64,000 bases of DNA from Fibrobacter sp. UWR3. GTDB lineage: Bacteria > Fibrobacterota > Fibrobacteria > Fibrobacterales > Fibrobacteraceae. Shown here one piece after another: positions 28,001 to 35,549 of this stretch; position 1 is the first letter of the stretch, and the number at the start of each line of letters is the position of its first letter. The translations under genes and the position numbers were made by a program. The notes under the pieces are model-generated. The model searched no databases, was not told the origin of the DNA, and saw only the letters and a list, made by a program, of their open reading frames with translations. The stretch lies in contig NZ_FRCW01000006.1 in NCBI RefSeq assembly GCF_900143055.1, positions 62,001-126,000 of the forward strand, given 5' to 3'.

Positions 28001-28473
28001 GCAAACGCAAGCGACACGCCCGCAAAGAACATCGCGCAGAACGTGACTATCATGAGAGTCCCGCTCCCGCTGGCAAGGAAACGCACCCCTATCAGTTCCT
28101 TCATGTAGCCGTTCTTTGCCGGACTCTGGAACGCCTGCAGCACAAAGAAAAGCCCGACACCAGCAAACATCATGGGCAGGCAAGAATGGTACACACCGAC
28201 ACCGAACAACCCCAGCGGGAGAGCCGAAAGCACCGTCGTCCACAGGAGCACCCGTTCCTTCGGGTGCTTGTCCGACATAAAACCCGCAGGCGTCAGCAGC
28301 AGCACGCAGGGCAACAGGAACAGCAGGTGCAGCACGTAGAACTGCCACGAACCCGTAGCCGTATACCCCATGCGGCTAAGGACGAGTTCCGTGTAGGCAA
28401 TAATCGCGGTAGAGACCGCCACCTGCGTAAAAGCCAAACCAAAAAACGAGAAAAAGCCTTCGACCTTTTTCAT
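25057..28473 (-). CDS. LplT-PlsC-Aas fusion: lysophospholipid transporter, acyltransferase and acyl-ACP synthetase
   Basis: The 1138-residue protein joins three modules. Residues 1-405 are a 12-helix MFS transporter resembling LplT. Residues about 420-620 are a PlsC-type acyltransferase with NHISYID (HxxxxD, about 440) and FPEN. Residues about 640-1138 are an AMP-binding acyl-CoA/ACP synthetase with IIFSSGSEGRPKGVELTH (about 776) and YKTGDKGHVDEDGYL. In E. coli these are LplT plus Aas, which flip and re-acylate lysophospholipids; here all are one chain, expected at the inner membrane. The frame is open from 28503, but AAAGGA lies 6 nt before the ATG at 28473, which I use. It heads the operon down to the MscS gene. 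Confidence 0.88.
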   Translation of the reverse strand: MKKVEGFFSFFGLAFTQVAVSTAIIAYTELVLSRMGYTATGSWQFYVLHLLFLLPCVLLLTPAGFMSDKHPKERVLLWTTVLSALPLGLFGVGVYHSCLPMMFAGVGLFFVLQAFQSPAKNGYMKELIGVRFLASGSGTLMIVTFCAMFFAGVSLAFAVRENLVEPVLYSLGALQVLGVIFAIRLPSIGAYDETLKFPWKQFLTFKYARRKMAKAWKNRALRQSIVGQAIFWVMIFLMVFVIQDQFSSGSLFTQDALANYAIFGTGIGLVAGFWFAMRMSMNFIEMGLIPMGTAGASILIFIIPLIPRPYNAIAFALLGFCGGIFALPMFATMLYNTKPRSAGHVLSLSNVVQNLSILVFDILAIVAIRYFAVDRMSLFFILGIVCLVGTVWALWAMPQTLLRQLLRSVLSMHYRFLVTGVQNIPWEGPVLLVGNHISYIDWAIIQMASPRPMRFVITRRPFEKWYVKLLLSQMETIDLDISNPAPAMEEAKKALLRGEAVVMFPENAMTSTGNMSRFRLDYSSVVKDVPRLKLLPFYVQGLWGSSYSMADAGFKDMVHSGGRIISVAFGNELPLDSNPMMVKRAVQELSITAWTSYIRKLRPVASAWIRTVKRVGSGPSVYSPDGNHLSANALATAALSFAGMIEKLTKGEKQVGVLIPPSGPGIIVNMACLIRGKTVYNLNYTNTPETMDYCCGVAEVKTIITARVFVEKLKQKGLPMEKLLDKYKVYYMEDLKGQLHKSTLVKNFLRVMLLPAWYLELRFFKKVSLDDVATIIFSSGSEGRPKGVELTHLNLIGNIKQCESVLLPTAEDVFLGSLPLFHAFGFSITTMLCLVEGVPVATCPDPTDARLVSRMCAQFKVSIMVATGTFLRMWGMNRAVHPLMFSHVRSIYAGAEKIREDVRQLYRNKFKLEIFEGFGCTETTPVAAVNTKDVLMDDYKTVIEGNKPGTVGAPLPGTQIRIVDPDTMEELAVGEDGLILIGGAQIMKGYLKDPERTAQAIAVINGKRWYKTGDKGHVDEDGYLTIVDRYSRFAKLGGEMVSLGSVDFKISECSLFDEIDHFAVAVPDGSKGEKIVLVYAGDKSEDEVKDMLKQVGLPPLMLPGAVVKVDELPKLGSGKSDVQTGKRIAMERLGISAN

Positions 28474-28559
28474 CTTTATTCCTTTATATATCCAATCCGG
28501 CAAGGCCTGCGCCTTCCCTCATGGTAAATATAGCAAGGCGCACCATTATATATATAAGA

Positions 28560-28581
28560 ACGGCCCCCGAAAGGGAGCCGT
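28560..28581 (-). terminator. Terminator after the 28619-29521 lipoprotein gene
   Basis: The stem ACGGCCCCC / GGGAGCCGT (one mismatch, GAAA loop) is followed on the minus strand by TTCTTATATATA. Confidence 0.65.
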
Positions 28582-28618
28582 CCTAATAGGTTCTAGACGC
28601 TATCTAGCCTAAACCGTC

Positions 28619-29521
28619 TTACTTCACTTCGAAGTAGTAGGTCTGGAGAGTCTTGCCTTCCTGGGAAAGCTGGATAATCTGCTTGCCCTTCGGGAGGTCG
28701 CCAGAAATCTTGTAGAGGTTTTCGGCAACGTAGGTCACCTGGAGGTCGGTAGCCTTGCTCTTGTCCGGGAAGATACCCTTCACGTCGGTCTCGGTGAAGC
28801 CCTTGCAGTCCTTGTGGTTTGCAACTTTGTCTTCAACGGCAGCGAAGGTCTTCGCGACGAGCGGAGCGGTCACGGAACTAGCATTCACGTAGAGCACGTT
28901 GAGCTTGCCATCCACGACGAGCGGTGCGGAAAGCGCAATCATCTTGGAAGCCGGAGCAGCGGCCGGAGCGGCAGCCTTCTTGGCCTTCTTACCCTTCTTG
29001 CCCTTGGCCTTCTTGTCGGCCTTGGGGGCCGGAGGAAGCTTGGCGGTTTCGGAAGCGGCAGGCATCTCGAGGCGGTAGCCGGCGATGGATTCGGTGCACT
29101 GCGTGGAGAACAGCACCCATTCGTTGTTGATCTTGGTCGGGGTCTTCTCGCCCGTCTTGTACAGGCCCGGGTTCACCTGGTCGCTGTAGATGTAGAGCTT
29201 GACCTTGAGGTTCGGTTCGGCCTCGGTGGTCTGGACGGGGTTACGGCTCTTCACGTACTTGGAGCGGCCGGCGAGGATGCGGTAGCTGCCAACGGGAACC
29301 TTATTGAACTTGAATTCGCCCTTCTGGAGTTCTTCCTTGTAGGGGTACTTTTCCTTGGTCGTGGTGTAGATAGTGGAGTCCATCCACACGGTCGGCATCG
29401 GGACAGGCTGTTCAGTGAACGGATCAAGCACGACACCTTCAATGGTACCAGTCTTGTCGCAAGCGGTCATGCCCATGGCGATGAGAGCGGCGGCACAAGC
29501 AGTCATAAGTTGTTTCTTCAT
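28619..29521 (-). CDS. Lipoprotein with carboxypeptidase-regulatory-like domain and Lys/Ala linker
   Basis: The 300-residue protein has a lipoprotein signal (GMTAC, Cys about residue 21). Residues about 24-110 resemble a small beta-sandwich of the CarboxypepD-regulatory type (TIEGVVLDPFTEQPVPMPTV). A strongly basic, Ala/Lys-rich stretch (about 165-195) links to a C-terminal beta-rich region ending QLSQEGKTLQTYYFEVK. It is probably anchored in the outer membrane. I do not recognise a specific family. It has its own downstream terminator, and the next gene upstream ends at another terminator, so it appears monocistronic. Confidence 0.7.
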   Translation of the reverse strand: MKKQLMTACAAALIAMGMTACDKTGTIEGVVLDPFTEQPVPMPTVWMDSTIYTTTKEKYPYKEELQKGEFKFNKVPVGSYRILAGRSKYVKSRNPVQTTEAEPNLKVKLYIYSDQVNPGLYKTGEKTPTKINNEWVLFSTQCTESIAGYRLEMPAASETAKLPPAPKADKKAKGKKGKKAKKAAAPAAAPASKMIALSAPLVVDGKLNVLYVNASSVTAPLVAKTFAAVEDKVANHKDCKGFTETDVKGIFPDKSKATDLQVTYVAENLYKISGDLPKGKQIIQLSQEGKTLQTYYFEVK

Positions 29522-29567
29522 CGTTTTTTCCTTGTGTTATAAAAACGGAATTGAATTTAAAAAAAAA

Positions 29568-29590
29568 TGCCCCCCGCAAAGTGGAGGGCA
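29568..29590 (-). terminator. Terminator after rpmE
   Basis: The stem TGCCCCCCGC / GTGGAGGGCA with an AAA loop is followed on the minus strand by a run of T (complement of the A-run 29560-29567). Confidence 0.7.
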
Positions 29591-29607
29591 CAGAAAAGAG
29601 CCTAAAA

Positions 29608-29910
29608 TTAAGCTTCTTCTTCGGCCTTGGCGGGTGCAGCCTTGCGGGTCTTGCGCTTTGCGCCCGTGATGTTGCCAGCGAAACGCTTGTTGAAGCGGTC
29701 GATACGGCCAGCCGTATCCACGCGATGCTGCTTGCCCGTCCAGAACGGATGGGTATCAGCCGTGATTTCAAGGGAAATCACGCTATGTTCAACACCATCG
29801 ATAGTCTTCTTTTCGGCGGAAGACTTCGTGGAGCGGGTGATGTATTCTTTACCCGTATTCGCATCGACGAACACGACCGGTTGATAGTTAGGGTGGATAC
29901 CTTCTTTCAT
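29608..29910 (-). CDS. rpmE2: 50S ribosomal protein L31 type B
   Basis: This is a component of the large ribosomal subunit. MKEGIHPNYQPVVFVD, FITADTHPFWTGK-like and RFNKRF are typical of L31. None of the four zinc-binding cysteines of the C+ form is present, which marks the type-B (C-) form used when zinc is scarce. At 100 residues it is longer than usual because of a Lys/Ala/Glu tail. The frame opens further upstream (29949), but AGGAAG precedes the ATG at 29910 at normal distance. Confidence 0.92.
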   Translation of the reverse strand: MKEGIHPNYQPVVFVDANTGKEYITRSTKSSAEKKTIDGVEHSVISLEITADTHPFWTGKQHRVDTAGRIDRFNKRFAGNITGAKRKTRKAAPAKAEEEA

Positions 29911-29996
29911 TTTTAAACTTCCTATTGAAGTGATTAATTGGAGTTCCAAATTTAGCAGATTTTGGCAAATTTGGCAAGATACGGGCTCTTTTTTTG

Positions 29997-30002
29997 TATT
30001 TT
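29997..30002 (+). promoter_or_regulatory. -10 box 7 nt before start codon
   Basis: TATTTT, then TTAGGGC, then ATG (30010). No Shine-Dalgarno sequence is present. Confidence 0.5.
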
Positions 30003-30009
30003 TTAGGGC

Positions 30010-30660
30010 ATGAGAACGCTCAAGAGTTTAATTGCCGTGCCCGTTTTGGCCGGTTTTGCGCTTTACCTTGCCGCCTGCAACGACGAACGCCCCGTGGCAA
30101 AAGTCATCGTGGTAGACCAGAAAATGCCGCTCATCGAGTGGCCCGACAGCGTGTACGTGAACTCGCTCGACTCCATTTTGGCACTCGAGCCCGTCAAGAA
30201 GTCCGCAAACGAGAAGAAGGACGTACACCTCACGTTCAACTCCAAGAGCGCGCCCGTATTTAAGCTGCCGAGTTCCGTAACCGGGCAAAAAGGCGGGCCA
30301 AAGCAGCCCAGTACCGCAGAAATGCTCAAGAGAATCGCCGCCGAAAAACAGGCGCGCGAATCGGGCAAGGCCGCCCCGCAAGGCCGGAGCGACGACGTTT
30401 CCGGCAAGAAGGCGGAGGCCTTCAGCGACAAGTTCGTGAACGCGATGAGCGCGCTGCAGTCCGACCCGAACAACGCGAGCCTCTACAAGATGGTAACCGC
30501 AAACGACGAGGATTTGAGCAAGCTTTTGCGCCGGACCTACGGTGCAGGTTCACAGACCCTCCCGCTGTTCTTTGCAAAGTCCGCACTGCAAACAGTAAAC
30601 CCCGGCATCAATCTGGATAACCTGAATGCCGGGGATAAAGTGAAAGTTCCAAGGATTTAA
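30010..30660 (+). CDS. Lipoprotein with LysM-like C-terminus
   Basis: The 216-residue protein has a lipobox (LAAC, Cys about residue 23) and a charged middle region with low-complexity stretches. The last 45 residues (LLRRTYGAGSQTLPLF, then LQTVNPGINLDNLNAGDKVKVP) look like a LysM domain, with NP followed by L.AGDxVxVP, which would bind peptidoglycan. I infer an outer-membrane-anchored, cell-wall-contacting protein. It starts without a Shine-Dalgarno sequence, just behind a -10 box, and its stop abuts the end of the convergent hisB gene, so the two 3' ends touch. Confidence 0.65.
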   Translation: MRTLKSLIAVPVLAGFALYLAACNDERPVAKVIVVDQKMPLIEWPDSVYVNSLDSILALEPVKKSANEKKDVHLTFNSKSAPVFKLPSSVTGQKGGPKQPSTAEMLKRIAAEKQARESGKAAPQGRSDDVSGKKAEAFSDKFVNAMSALQSDPNNASLYKMVTANDEDLSKLLRRTYGAGSQTLPLFFAKSALQTVNPGINLDNLNAGDKVKVPRI

Positions 30661-31245
30661 TTAAAGCACGCCCTTGCTGCTGGGAACGCCCTTCACGTTA
30701 CGGCTCGGGGCAACGGCCATGGCCATCGCGCGGGCAAACGCCTTGAAGATGCTTTCGAGGCAGTGGTGGTTGTCGTTTCCGTAGAAGAGTTCCACGTGCA
30801 GGTTCATGCGGGCATTCTCGCACAGGCTCTTAAAGAAGTGCTCGAACATGCTGGCCTCGATGCCACCTGCCATGGCGGCAGGCAGGTTCACGTTCCACAC
30901 GAAGCCTATGCGGTTGCTGAAATCGAGGCAAACGCGGCTCAGGGCCTCGTCCATCGGGACAAAGTAAAAGCCGTAGCGTTCGATTCCCTTCTTGTCTCCA
31001 AGGCATTCCACAATCGCCTGACCGAGCACAATCGCGATGTCTTCCATGCTGTGGTGCATATCGACAGCGGTATCGCCCTTGCAGGTGAGGTTGAGCGTAA
31101 AGCCGCCATGCACCTGGAACAGGTCGAGCATGTGGTCGAGAAACGCGTTGCCGGAATTGACGACCCCGCGGGAAGCCTCGTCCAGGTTCAGCGAGAGTTC
31201 GATATCGGTTTCGCCGGTCTTTCTCTTGATGTTCGCGGTACGCAT
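30661..31245 (-). CDS. hisB: Imidazoleglycerol-phosphate dehydratase
   Basis: This enzyme catalyses the sixth step of histidine synthesis. The 194-residue monofunctional form has the two metal-binding motifs: FLDHMLDLFQVHGGF with DMHHSMED, and EHFFKSLCENA with DNHHCLESIFKAFARAM. There is no HisB phosphatase domain. Its ATG overlaps the stop of the RodZ-like gene by one base (TAATG), so a histidine gene is translationally coupled to cell-shape and division genes rather than sitting in a his operon. Confidence 0.95.
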   Translation of the reverse strand: MRTANIKRKTGETDIELSLNLDEASRGVVNSGNAFLDHMLDLFQVHGGFTLNLTCKGDTAVDMHHSMEDIAIVLGQAIVECLGDKKGIERYGFYFVPMDEALSRVCLDFSNRIGFVWNVNLPAAMAGGIEASMFEHFFKSLCENARMNLHVELFYGNDNHHCLESIFKAFARAMAMAVAPSRNVKGVPSSKGVL

Positions 31246-32267
31246 TAGCGGCCTCCCTTCGTCTTCACGATTTCGCCACCGAACACGCGGAACTTGGCCA
31301 CACGGCCGTACTTCGATTCGGGAATCTTCGTTTCCTTGCCGTTCAGGAGCATCTTGGAAATTGCACGCGGCTCGCCGATGATTACATACAACGTATCAGC
31401 AGACTCGTAAATCATGCGGGAGTTCTTTTCGGCGATGTTCGCCTCTTTCACGAACGCACCGTCTTCTTCGTGACGCTTGATGCCGACCCACGAACGCATC
31501 GCGCCGGAGCCCAGCAATTCCATATGAGTCTTGCCCGAGGCGGCTTCCGCATTTTCGGAAGTCTTCGAGACAGAAGAAATGAAGATGGTAGCCGATGCCG
31601 GGAGGTCGGACTTCTTCACGGCCTCGTCAACAACAGCCTGCGTCACGGTCTCGTCGGCCTTCTTCGCGGTATCAGTTTTCGCCTTCGCCGCAGAATCTTT
31701 AACGACAGAATCTGTCACAGCCGTATCAGGAGCAACAGCTTCGGCACCTTCGGGCATCTCGGTGATATCTTCAACCGGAGCAGGCGGTTCGTTCGCTTCG
31801 ACAGAAGCCGTTTGCGGGGCCTGCGCAGCTGCCTCGCTCTCGCCCATTTCATTCAAGAAATGAGAGCCGACCACAAATGCCAGTACGAGCAAGACGATAA
31901 CAATAGGCACGGCCTTGCTGCGGGGCTTCTTTTCCTCGTCGGTCATCGGGGAAACCTTCACGGGTTTCTCGGGTACCGGAGAAAGCAGGCTCGAGAACTT
32001 CTTGCCCGATTCCATGTAGTAAAAGTCGAGAATCCTCTTGGATTCAAGCCCAAGCTTCTCACAAAGGGAATTGAGGTAGCCACGGACGTAGGCTTCCACC
32101 GGGAAGGCCTTCCAATCACCACTTTCAATCAAGGTTATGTTTTTTACTGTGAGTTTCGTCACAGTGGCGAGTTCCTCTATGGACATTCCCTTGGCCTCGC
32201 GCACGCGGGTAAGGTATGCCCCAAGGCGTTCGTCGGGGCGCTTGTCTTCAATAGGGTTCATACTCAT
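31245..32267 (-). CDS. RodZ-like protein: N-terminal HTH, single membrane helix, C-terminal periplasmic domain
   Basis: The 340-residue protein has a cytoplasmic Xre-type helix-turn-helix (about 16-75; SIEELATVTKLTVKNITLIESGDW), the hallmark of RodZ. A single transmembrane helix (119-138) and a periplasmic part follow: a Pro/Ala/Glu-rich linker, then a beta-rich region (about 250-340) resembling the DUF4115 domain of RodZ. RodZ links MreB to the wall-synthesis machinery. I use the ATG at 32267, which overlaps the maf stop (ATGA) and has AAGG upstream; the frame is open farther 5' inside maf. Confidence 0.75.
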   Translation of the reverse strand: MSMNPIEDKRPDERLGAYLTRVREAKGMSIEELATVTKLTVKNITLIESGDWKAFPVEAYVRGYLNSLCEKLGLESKRILDFYYMESGKKFSSLLSPVPEKPVKVSPMTDEEKKPRSKAVPIVIVLLVLAFVVGSHFLNEMGESEAAAQAPQTASVEANEPPAPVEDITEMPEGAEAVAPDTAVTDSVVKDSAAKAKTDTAKKADETVTQAVVDEAVKKSDLPASATIFISSVSKTSENAEAASGKTHMELLGSGAMRSWVGIKRHEEDGAFVKEANIAEKNSRMIYESADTLYVIIGEPRAISKMLLNGKETKIPESKYGRVAKFRVFGGEIVKTKGGR

Positions 32268-32845
32268 ACATCTACCTTCTGCCTTGCAAGCATTTCGAGC
32301 GTCAGGGCCACGGGCAAGCCCACGACGTTGTAATAGCAACCTGAAATCGATTTGATAAGGCGGGCTCCGCGGGTCTGGATTCCGTATGCCCCCGCTTTAT
32401 CCATCGGGTCCTTAGAATTTACATAATCTTTCAGTTCTTGTAATGTGTTCTCCCGGAAAACCACCTCTGTTTCTTCTCGTTGAGTATCAACGACTTGCGA
32501 ATCTTTTGCAAGTGCGACTCCGGTAATAACTTTGTGAGATTTTCCGTTCAGTTTTTGTAGCATTTCAAGGGCTTCTTCGGGGGTTTTCGGCTTCCCGAGG
32601 GGCTTCCCGTCCAAAAAAACTAGCGTATCGTACCCGAGCACATACTCTCCGGGCCTCATTTTCGAAACGGCGAGCGCCTTCGCGGCGGCATTCTCGCCAG
32701 GGAAATCGAGCGGGTCTTCGCTCCTGGGGCGTTCTTCCTCGTTCGAGACAACCACCTCGAAATTCACCCCAATCTGGGTGAGGATTTCACGGCGCCTCGG
32801 CGAACCGCTCGCCAAAATTACTTTATTTGTAACAACATCACTCAT
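32264..32845 (-). CDS. maf: Maf family nucleotide pyrophosphatase
   Basis: The 193-residue protein hydrolyses non-canonical nucleoside triphosphates. It begins with the Maf signature ASGSPRRREIL. EYVLGYDTLVFLDGKPLGKP and DKAGAYGIQTRGARLIKSISGCYYNVVGLP follow. The frame opens at 32857, but GGAG lies 7 nt before the ATG at 32845, so I choose that. Both the GGAG and the start codon lie within a heptad repeat array. It overlaps the RodZ-like gene by 4 bp. Confidence 0.9.
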   Translation of the reverse strand: MSDVVTNKVILASGSPRRREILTQIGVNFEVVVSNEEERPRSEDPLDFPGENAAAKALAVSKMRPGEYVLGYDTLVFLDGKPLGKPKTPEEALEMLQKLNGKSHKVITGVALAKDSQVVDTQREETEVVFRENTLQELKDYVNSKDPMDKAGAYGIQTRGARLIKSISGCYYNVVGLPVALTLEMLARQKVDV

Positions 32846-32877
32846 TGAACACTCCACATTTCACATCACACATTTAT
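32843..32877. repeat. Heptad repeat tract at the maf start
   Basis: Five 7-mers (plus strand CATTGAA, CACTCCA, CATTTCA, CATCACA, CATTTAT) fill the gap between lptD and maf. Read on the minus strand each unit ends in ATG or GTG; the last unit's ATG is the maf start codon and the GGAG ribosome binding site lies in the unit before it. Confidence 0.75.
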
Positions 32878-35339
32878 CAGTTCGTATCCGTGCTACCTGC
32901 GTTAAGCTTGATATCGGGCAAGTCCCTCACGTAAATCGAGAAGCTCCAGCCTGCTGCAGGGCCCGTGGGCGTCCACGTAAAGTCAAGTTGCCAGCAGTGC
33001 AACACCCTGTTGAACGTGAAGCGGTGCGTCACGAACTTGCCCTCGTTGTAATCGTACTGCGTACTGTAAGAGACTTCCCAGTTTACCGTCGGCTGGAAAC
33101 TTGCCGAAATCGAAGTCGAGTGGCTCACGTTATCCTGGAACAGGTCCTTCCCCACTCGCGTACTCGAGAACGAATAGCGGTAGTTTAGCCCGAGCGACCA
33201 CTTCTTCATCTCGTACTTGTTCATCTGCGAAGGCAGGCCCACGTTGAACGTTCCACTCCAGTTAAAGCTGCGGCTCAGTTCATAGCCCCAGTACGTGAGT
33301 TCCGGGAACCTTACCTTGTTCGGGTCGTCCGAATACTTGTGGTACAGGCTGTGGCGCGTAGTCACGGTAAACATGTAGTCAGGCAGAATCTGCAGGCCGA
33401 ACGTAGAATTGATGTCCGAAAAATTCAGGGAATCTGCCGCAAAGTTGTACGAAACGCTATGGCGCGTAGTAAGCAATCGACGGTTGCCGTACTGGTCCTC
33501 GACCGCCTTCGCCGTATCGCCCTTCGTGGTATCGGGCTTGTGGCCCACCACCTTCAGGTACTTGATATCGAAGTCATTGCCGAGCGAAAGACCTACGGTC
33601 TGCTGTTTCTTCTGGAAAGGCGACTGGCCAAGTAACGGGTGCGGGGCAAAGTACTTCGCCGTATCGATTTCGGGCGCGTACGTGTACGACACGCTCGGCG
33701 AAAGGATATGCCTCACGCCCGTAAAGCGCCCAATTTCAGGCACCCAGATGCCGTACAGTTTGGTATCGGCGGTAAGGCTGTAGTTGTGGTTGTACGCAAA
33801 CTCACCGTAACTATCGTGCTCCGGGTCGAGGCTTGTACGGCGCTTCCAGTACTTGCTCGAATCCTCCGGGTTTATCCACGACTGTCCGGTCCAGTACCCG
33901 CTCCAGGTGGCACGCGGGGTAAGGTTAATCACGTTGAACAGTGAGCCCGAGTAATCCAGCGAGTAGGTGCCGGAATAACCCACGTACTTCGCAAGCGTAT
34001 CGACATCGAGCGTGGTGTCGCGGCCCTCGCGCGTATGGTAGTTGAAGCGGTTCGTAAAGCTGTAGTTGAGCTTTTCGAGGTATTTCCAAAACGAGTTGTC
34101 GTCGATGGCAACGCCGTCGTCACCGCTATCGAAATTGAACAGCGGTCCGTTCATGCGGAACTGCACGTCGGGCAACTGGCGTTCCACGTAACCCGTCTGC
34201 AGGTTGTTGGTCTGGCTCGCCTTCACCGTAAGGCTCTTATTGGTACCGAACCTTCCCGAATACGTGAGGTACGCGTTCGCCTGCTGGTTGAGGATTGTCT
34301 CGGCATCAAGCGCCTCGCGGCGTACGCTCTGGTCACTCACGAACGAACCGGTACCCGTCAAAGTGTGCTTGCCATCGGGCGTCAGGTTCTGGTTGTGCGA
34401 GAAGTTGATGTCGTAGCCGCTGTTGTCGAAGTTGAATTCCCGGAGATACGCCTTGTACGACACGTTACCGTCGAGCACATAGCGCTTCTTGTAACGCACC
34501 TGGCCCGTGATAGTCGACTTCTCGAAGCGAGCCTCCTCGCCTTCAACAATATCGCCCGAAAGTGTCGCATCCCAGTAGTCGTTCGGCGCATAGTAGAAAC
34601 CGAGGTTACTCAGGTAGTAGCCCTGCACCTGGTCGCCACCGAACTTGGGAGTAAGCAGGCCCGACTTGCGCCCGCTCTTCAAGGGAGCGACGATCATCGG
34701 GAGCACCGCCACCGGCACGTCAGCGATGTTCAAAACCACAGGCCGTGCCGTAATCGTCTCCTTGGGCTTGACCACCATGCGGCGACCGTAGAAGTAGAAA
34801 TGCTGGTGCGTAGAATCGTTACAGGTACTAAAGTCGCCACGCGCAATCTGGATGCGAGAATCCGGGAGCCTGCGCACCTCCATGCCGTTCAGCTGCTGGT
34901 TATCCTGGTAGGTAGTCGCGTAGTAGATTTCGCCGATGCGGCTGTTCATGTTGTACTTGAGTCGCATGCCCGAAAGCGAAGGGTTCTTGGTTTCGCGGAG
35001 CACGGGCTCGCCCGCCGCCGCAAGCACGGAATTCTTCTGGTCGAACCAGATGGTATCGGCATCGAGTGTCGCCGTGCGGTACTTGAGCTGCGCGTTGTTA
35101 TTCAGGTTGAACGTTTCCTTCTCTACATCGTAAATGAGGTCTACCGCGCGGTACTCAATCGTGTCCGTCCCCGTCGTGTCGTTCATCCAGTCCACCTCGG
35201 TGGTGTCCTCGACCGGCTGCTCGCGTTCCTCAAGTTCAAAGCGCGTCATGTCCTGACCGAATGCGGCAGGAGCAATGAAGGTCGCTAGCAAAAACAGCAA
35301 AACGGCCCACAGCAGACTATGGGTTCTAGACAAAATCAC
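32877..35339 (-). CDS. lptD: LPS-assembly outer-membrane protein LptD
   Basis: The 820-residue protein inserts lipopolysaccharide into the outer leaflet. A signal peptide is followed by an OstA/LptA-like N-terminal region (about 60-170; VDLIYDVEKETFNLNNNAQL, DADTIWFDQKNSVL) and then a long series of beta-strands with family segments KSGLLTPKFGG and LGFYYAPNDYWDATLSGDIVE, close to the LptD_2 form. The start codon is GTG at 35337-35339, 9 nt behind a TATATT box and without a Shine-Dalgarno sequence. It is the first gene before maf, the RodZ-like gene and hisB. Confidence 0.88.
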   Translation of the reverse strand: MILSRTHSLLWAVLLFLLATFIAPAAFGQDMTRFELEEREQPVEDTTEVDWMNDTTGTDTIEYRAVDLIYDVEKETFNLNNNAQLKYRTATLDADTIWFDQKNSVLAAAGEPVLRETKNPSLSGMRLKYNMNSRIGEIYYATTYQDNQQLNGMEVRRLPDSRIQIARGDFSTCNDSTHQHFYFYGRRMVVKPKETITARPVVLNIADVPVAVLPMIVAPLKSGRKSGLLTPKFGGDQVQGYYLSNLGFYYAPNDYWDATLSGDIVEGEEARFEKSTITGQVRYKKRYVLDGNVSYKAYLREFNFDNSGYDINFSHNQNLTPDGKHTLTGTGSFVSDQSVRREALDAETILNQQANAYLTYSGRFGTNKSLTVKASQTNNLQTGYVERQLPDVQFRMNGPLFNFDSGDDGVAIDDNSFWKYLEKLNYSFTNRFNYHTREGRDTTLDVDTLAKYVGYSGTYSLDYSGSLFNVINLTPRATWSGYWTGQSWINPEDSSKYWKRRTSLDPEHDSYGEFAYNHNYSLTADTKLYGIWVPEIGRFTGVRHILSPSVSYTYAPEIDTAKYFAPHPLLGQSPFQKKQQTVGLSLGNDFDIKYLKVVGHKPDTTKGDTAKAVEDQYGNRRLLTTRHSVSYNFAADSLNFSDINSTFGLQILPDYMFTVTTRHSLYHKYSDDPNKVRFPELTYWGYELSRSFNWSGTFNVGLPSQMNKYEMKKWSLGLNYRYSFSSTRVGKDLFQDNVSHSTSISASFQPTVNWEVSYSTQYDYNEGKFVTHRFTFNRVLHCWQLDFTWTPTGPAAGWSFSIYVRDLPDIKLNAGSTDTN

Positions 35340-35348
35340 GTTGCGGCA

Positions 35349-35354
35349 AATATA
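35349..35354 (-). promoter_or_regulatory. -10 box 9 nt before the lptD GTG
   Basis: TATATT on the minus strand, then TGCCGCAAC, then GTG at 35339. Confidence 0.45.
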
Positions 35355-35358
35355 GGAA

Positions 35359-35411
35359 TTAGTTATTGGTCTTTGGTCATTAGTTATTGGTTGTTGGTCA
35401 TTAGTTGTTAG
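35359..35411. repeat. Heptad repeat tract upstream of lptD
   Basis: Seven and a half 7-mers of the type TTAGTTA, TTGGTCA, TTGGTTG. It lies immediately upstream of the lptD promoter. The remainder of the gap (35412-35480) shows no gene. Confidence 0.8.
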
Positions 35412-35480
35412 AAAAATATGGCCGCAGGACGTTTATTGCGAAAGGCCCGAGCCCTCAATTAACTTGTTCAAAAAAAAGAA

Positions 35481-35501
35481 CCCCTGGTAGAAAACCAGGG
35501 G
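35481..35501 (-). terminator. Terminator after the PDZ protein gene
   Basis: A perfect 8-bp stem CCCCTGGT / ACCAGGGG with a 5-nt loop is followed on the minus strand by TTC and then a T8 run. This is the clearest intrinsic terminator in the window. Confidence 0.85.
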
Positions 35502-35549
35502 AGACTCGAGCGGCTCTCGTAAAGACGAGCGGCCGCCAATAACCTTTGC

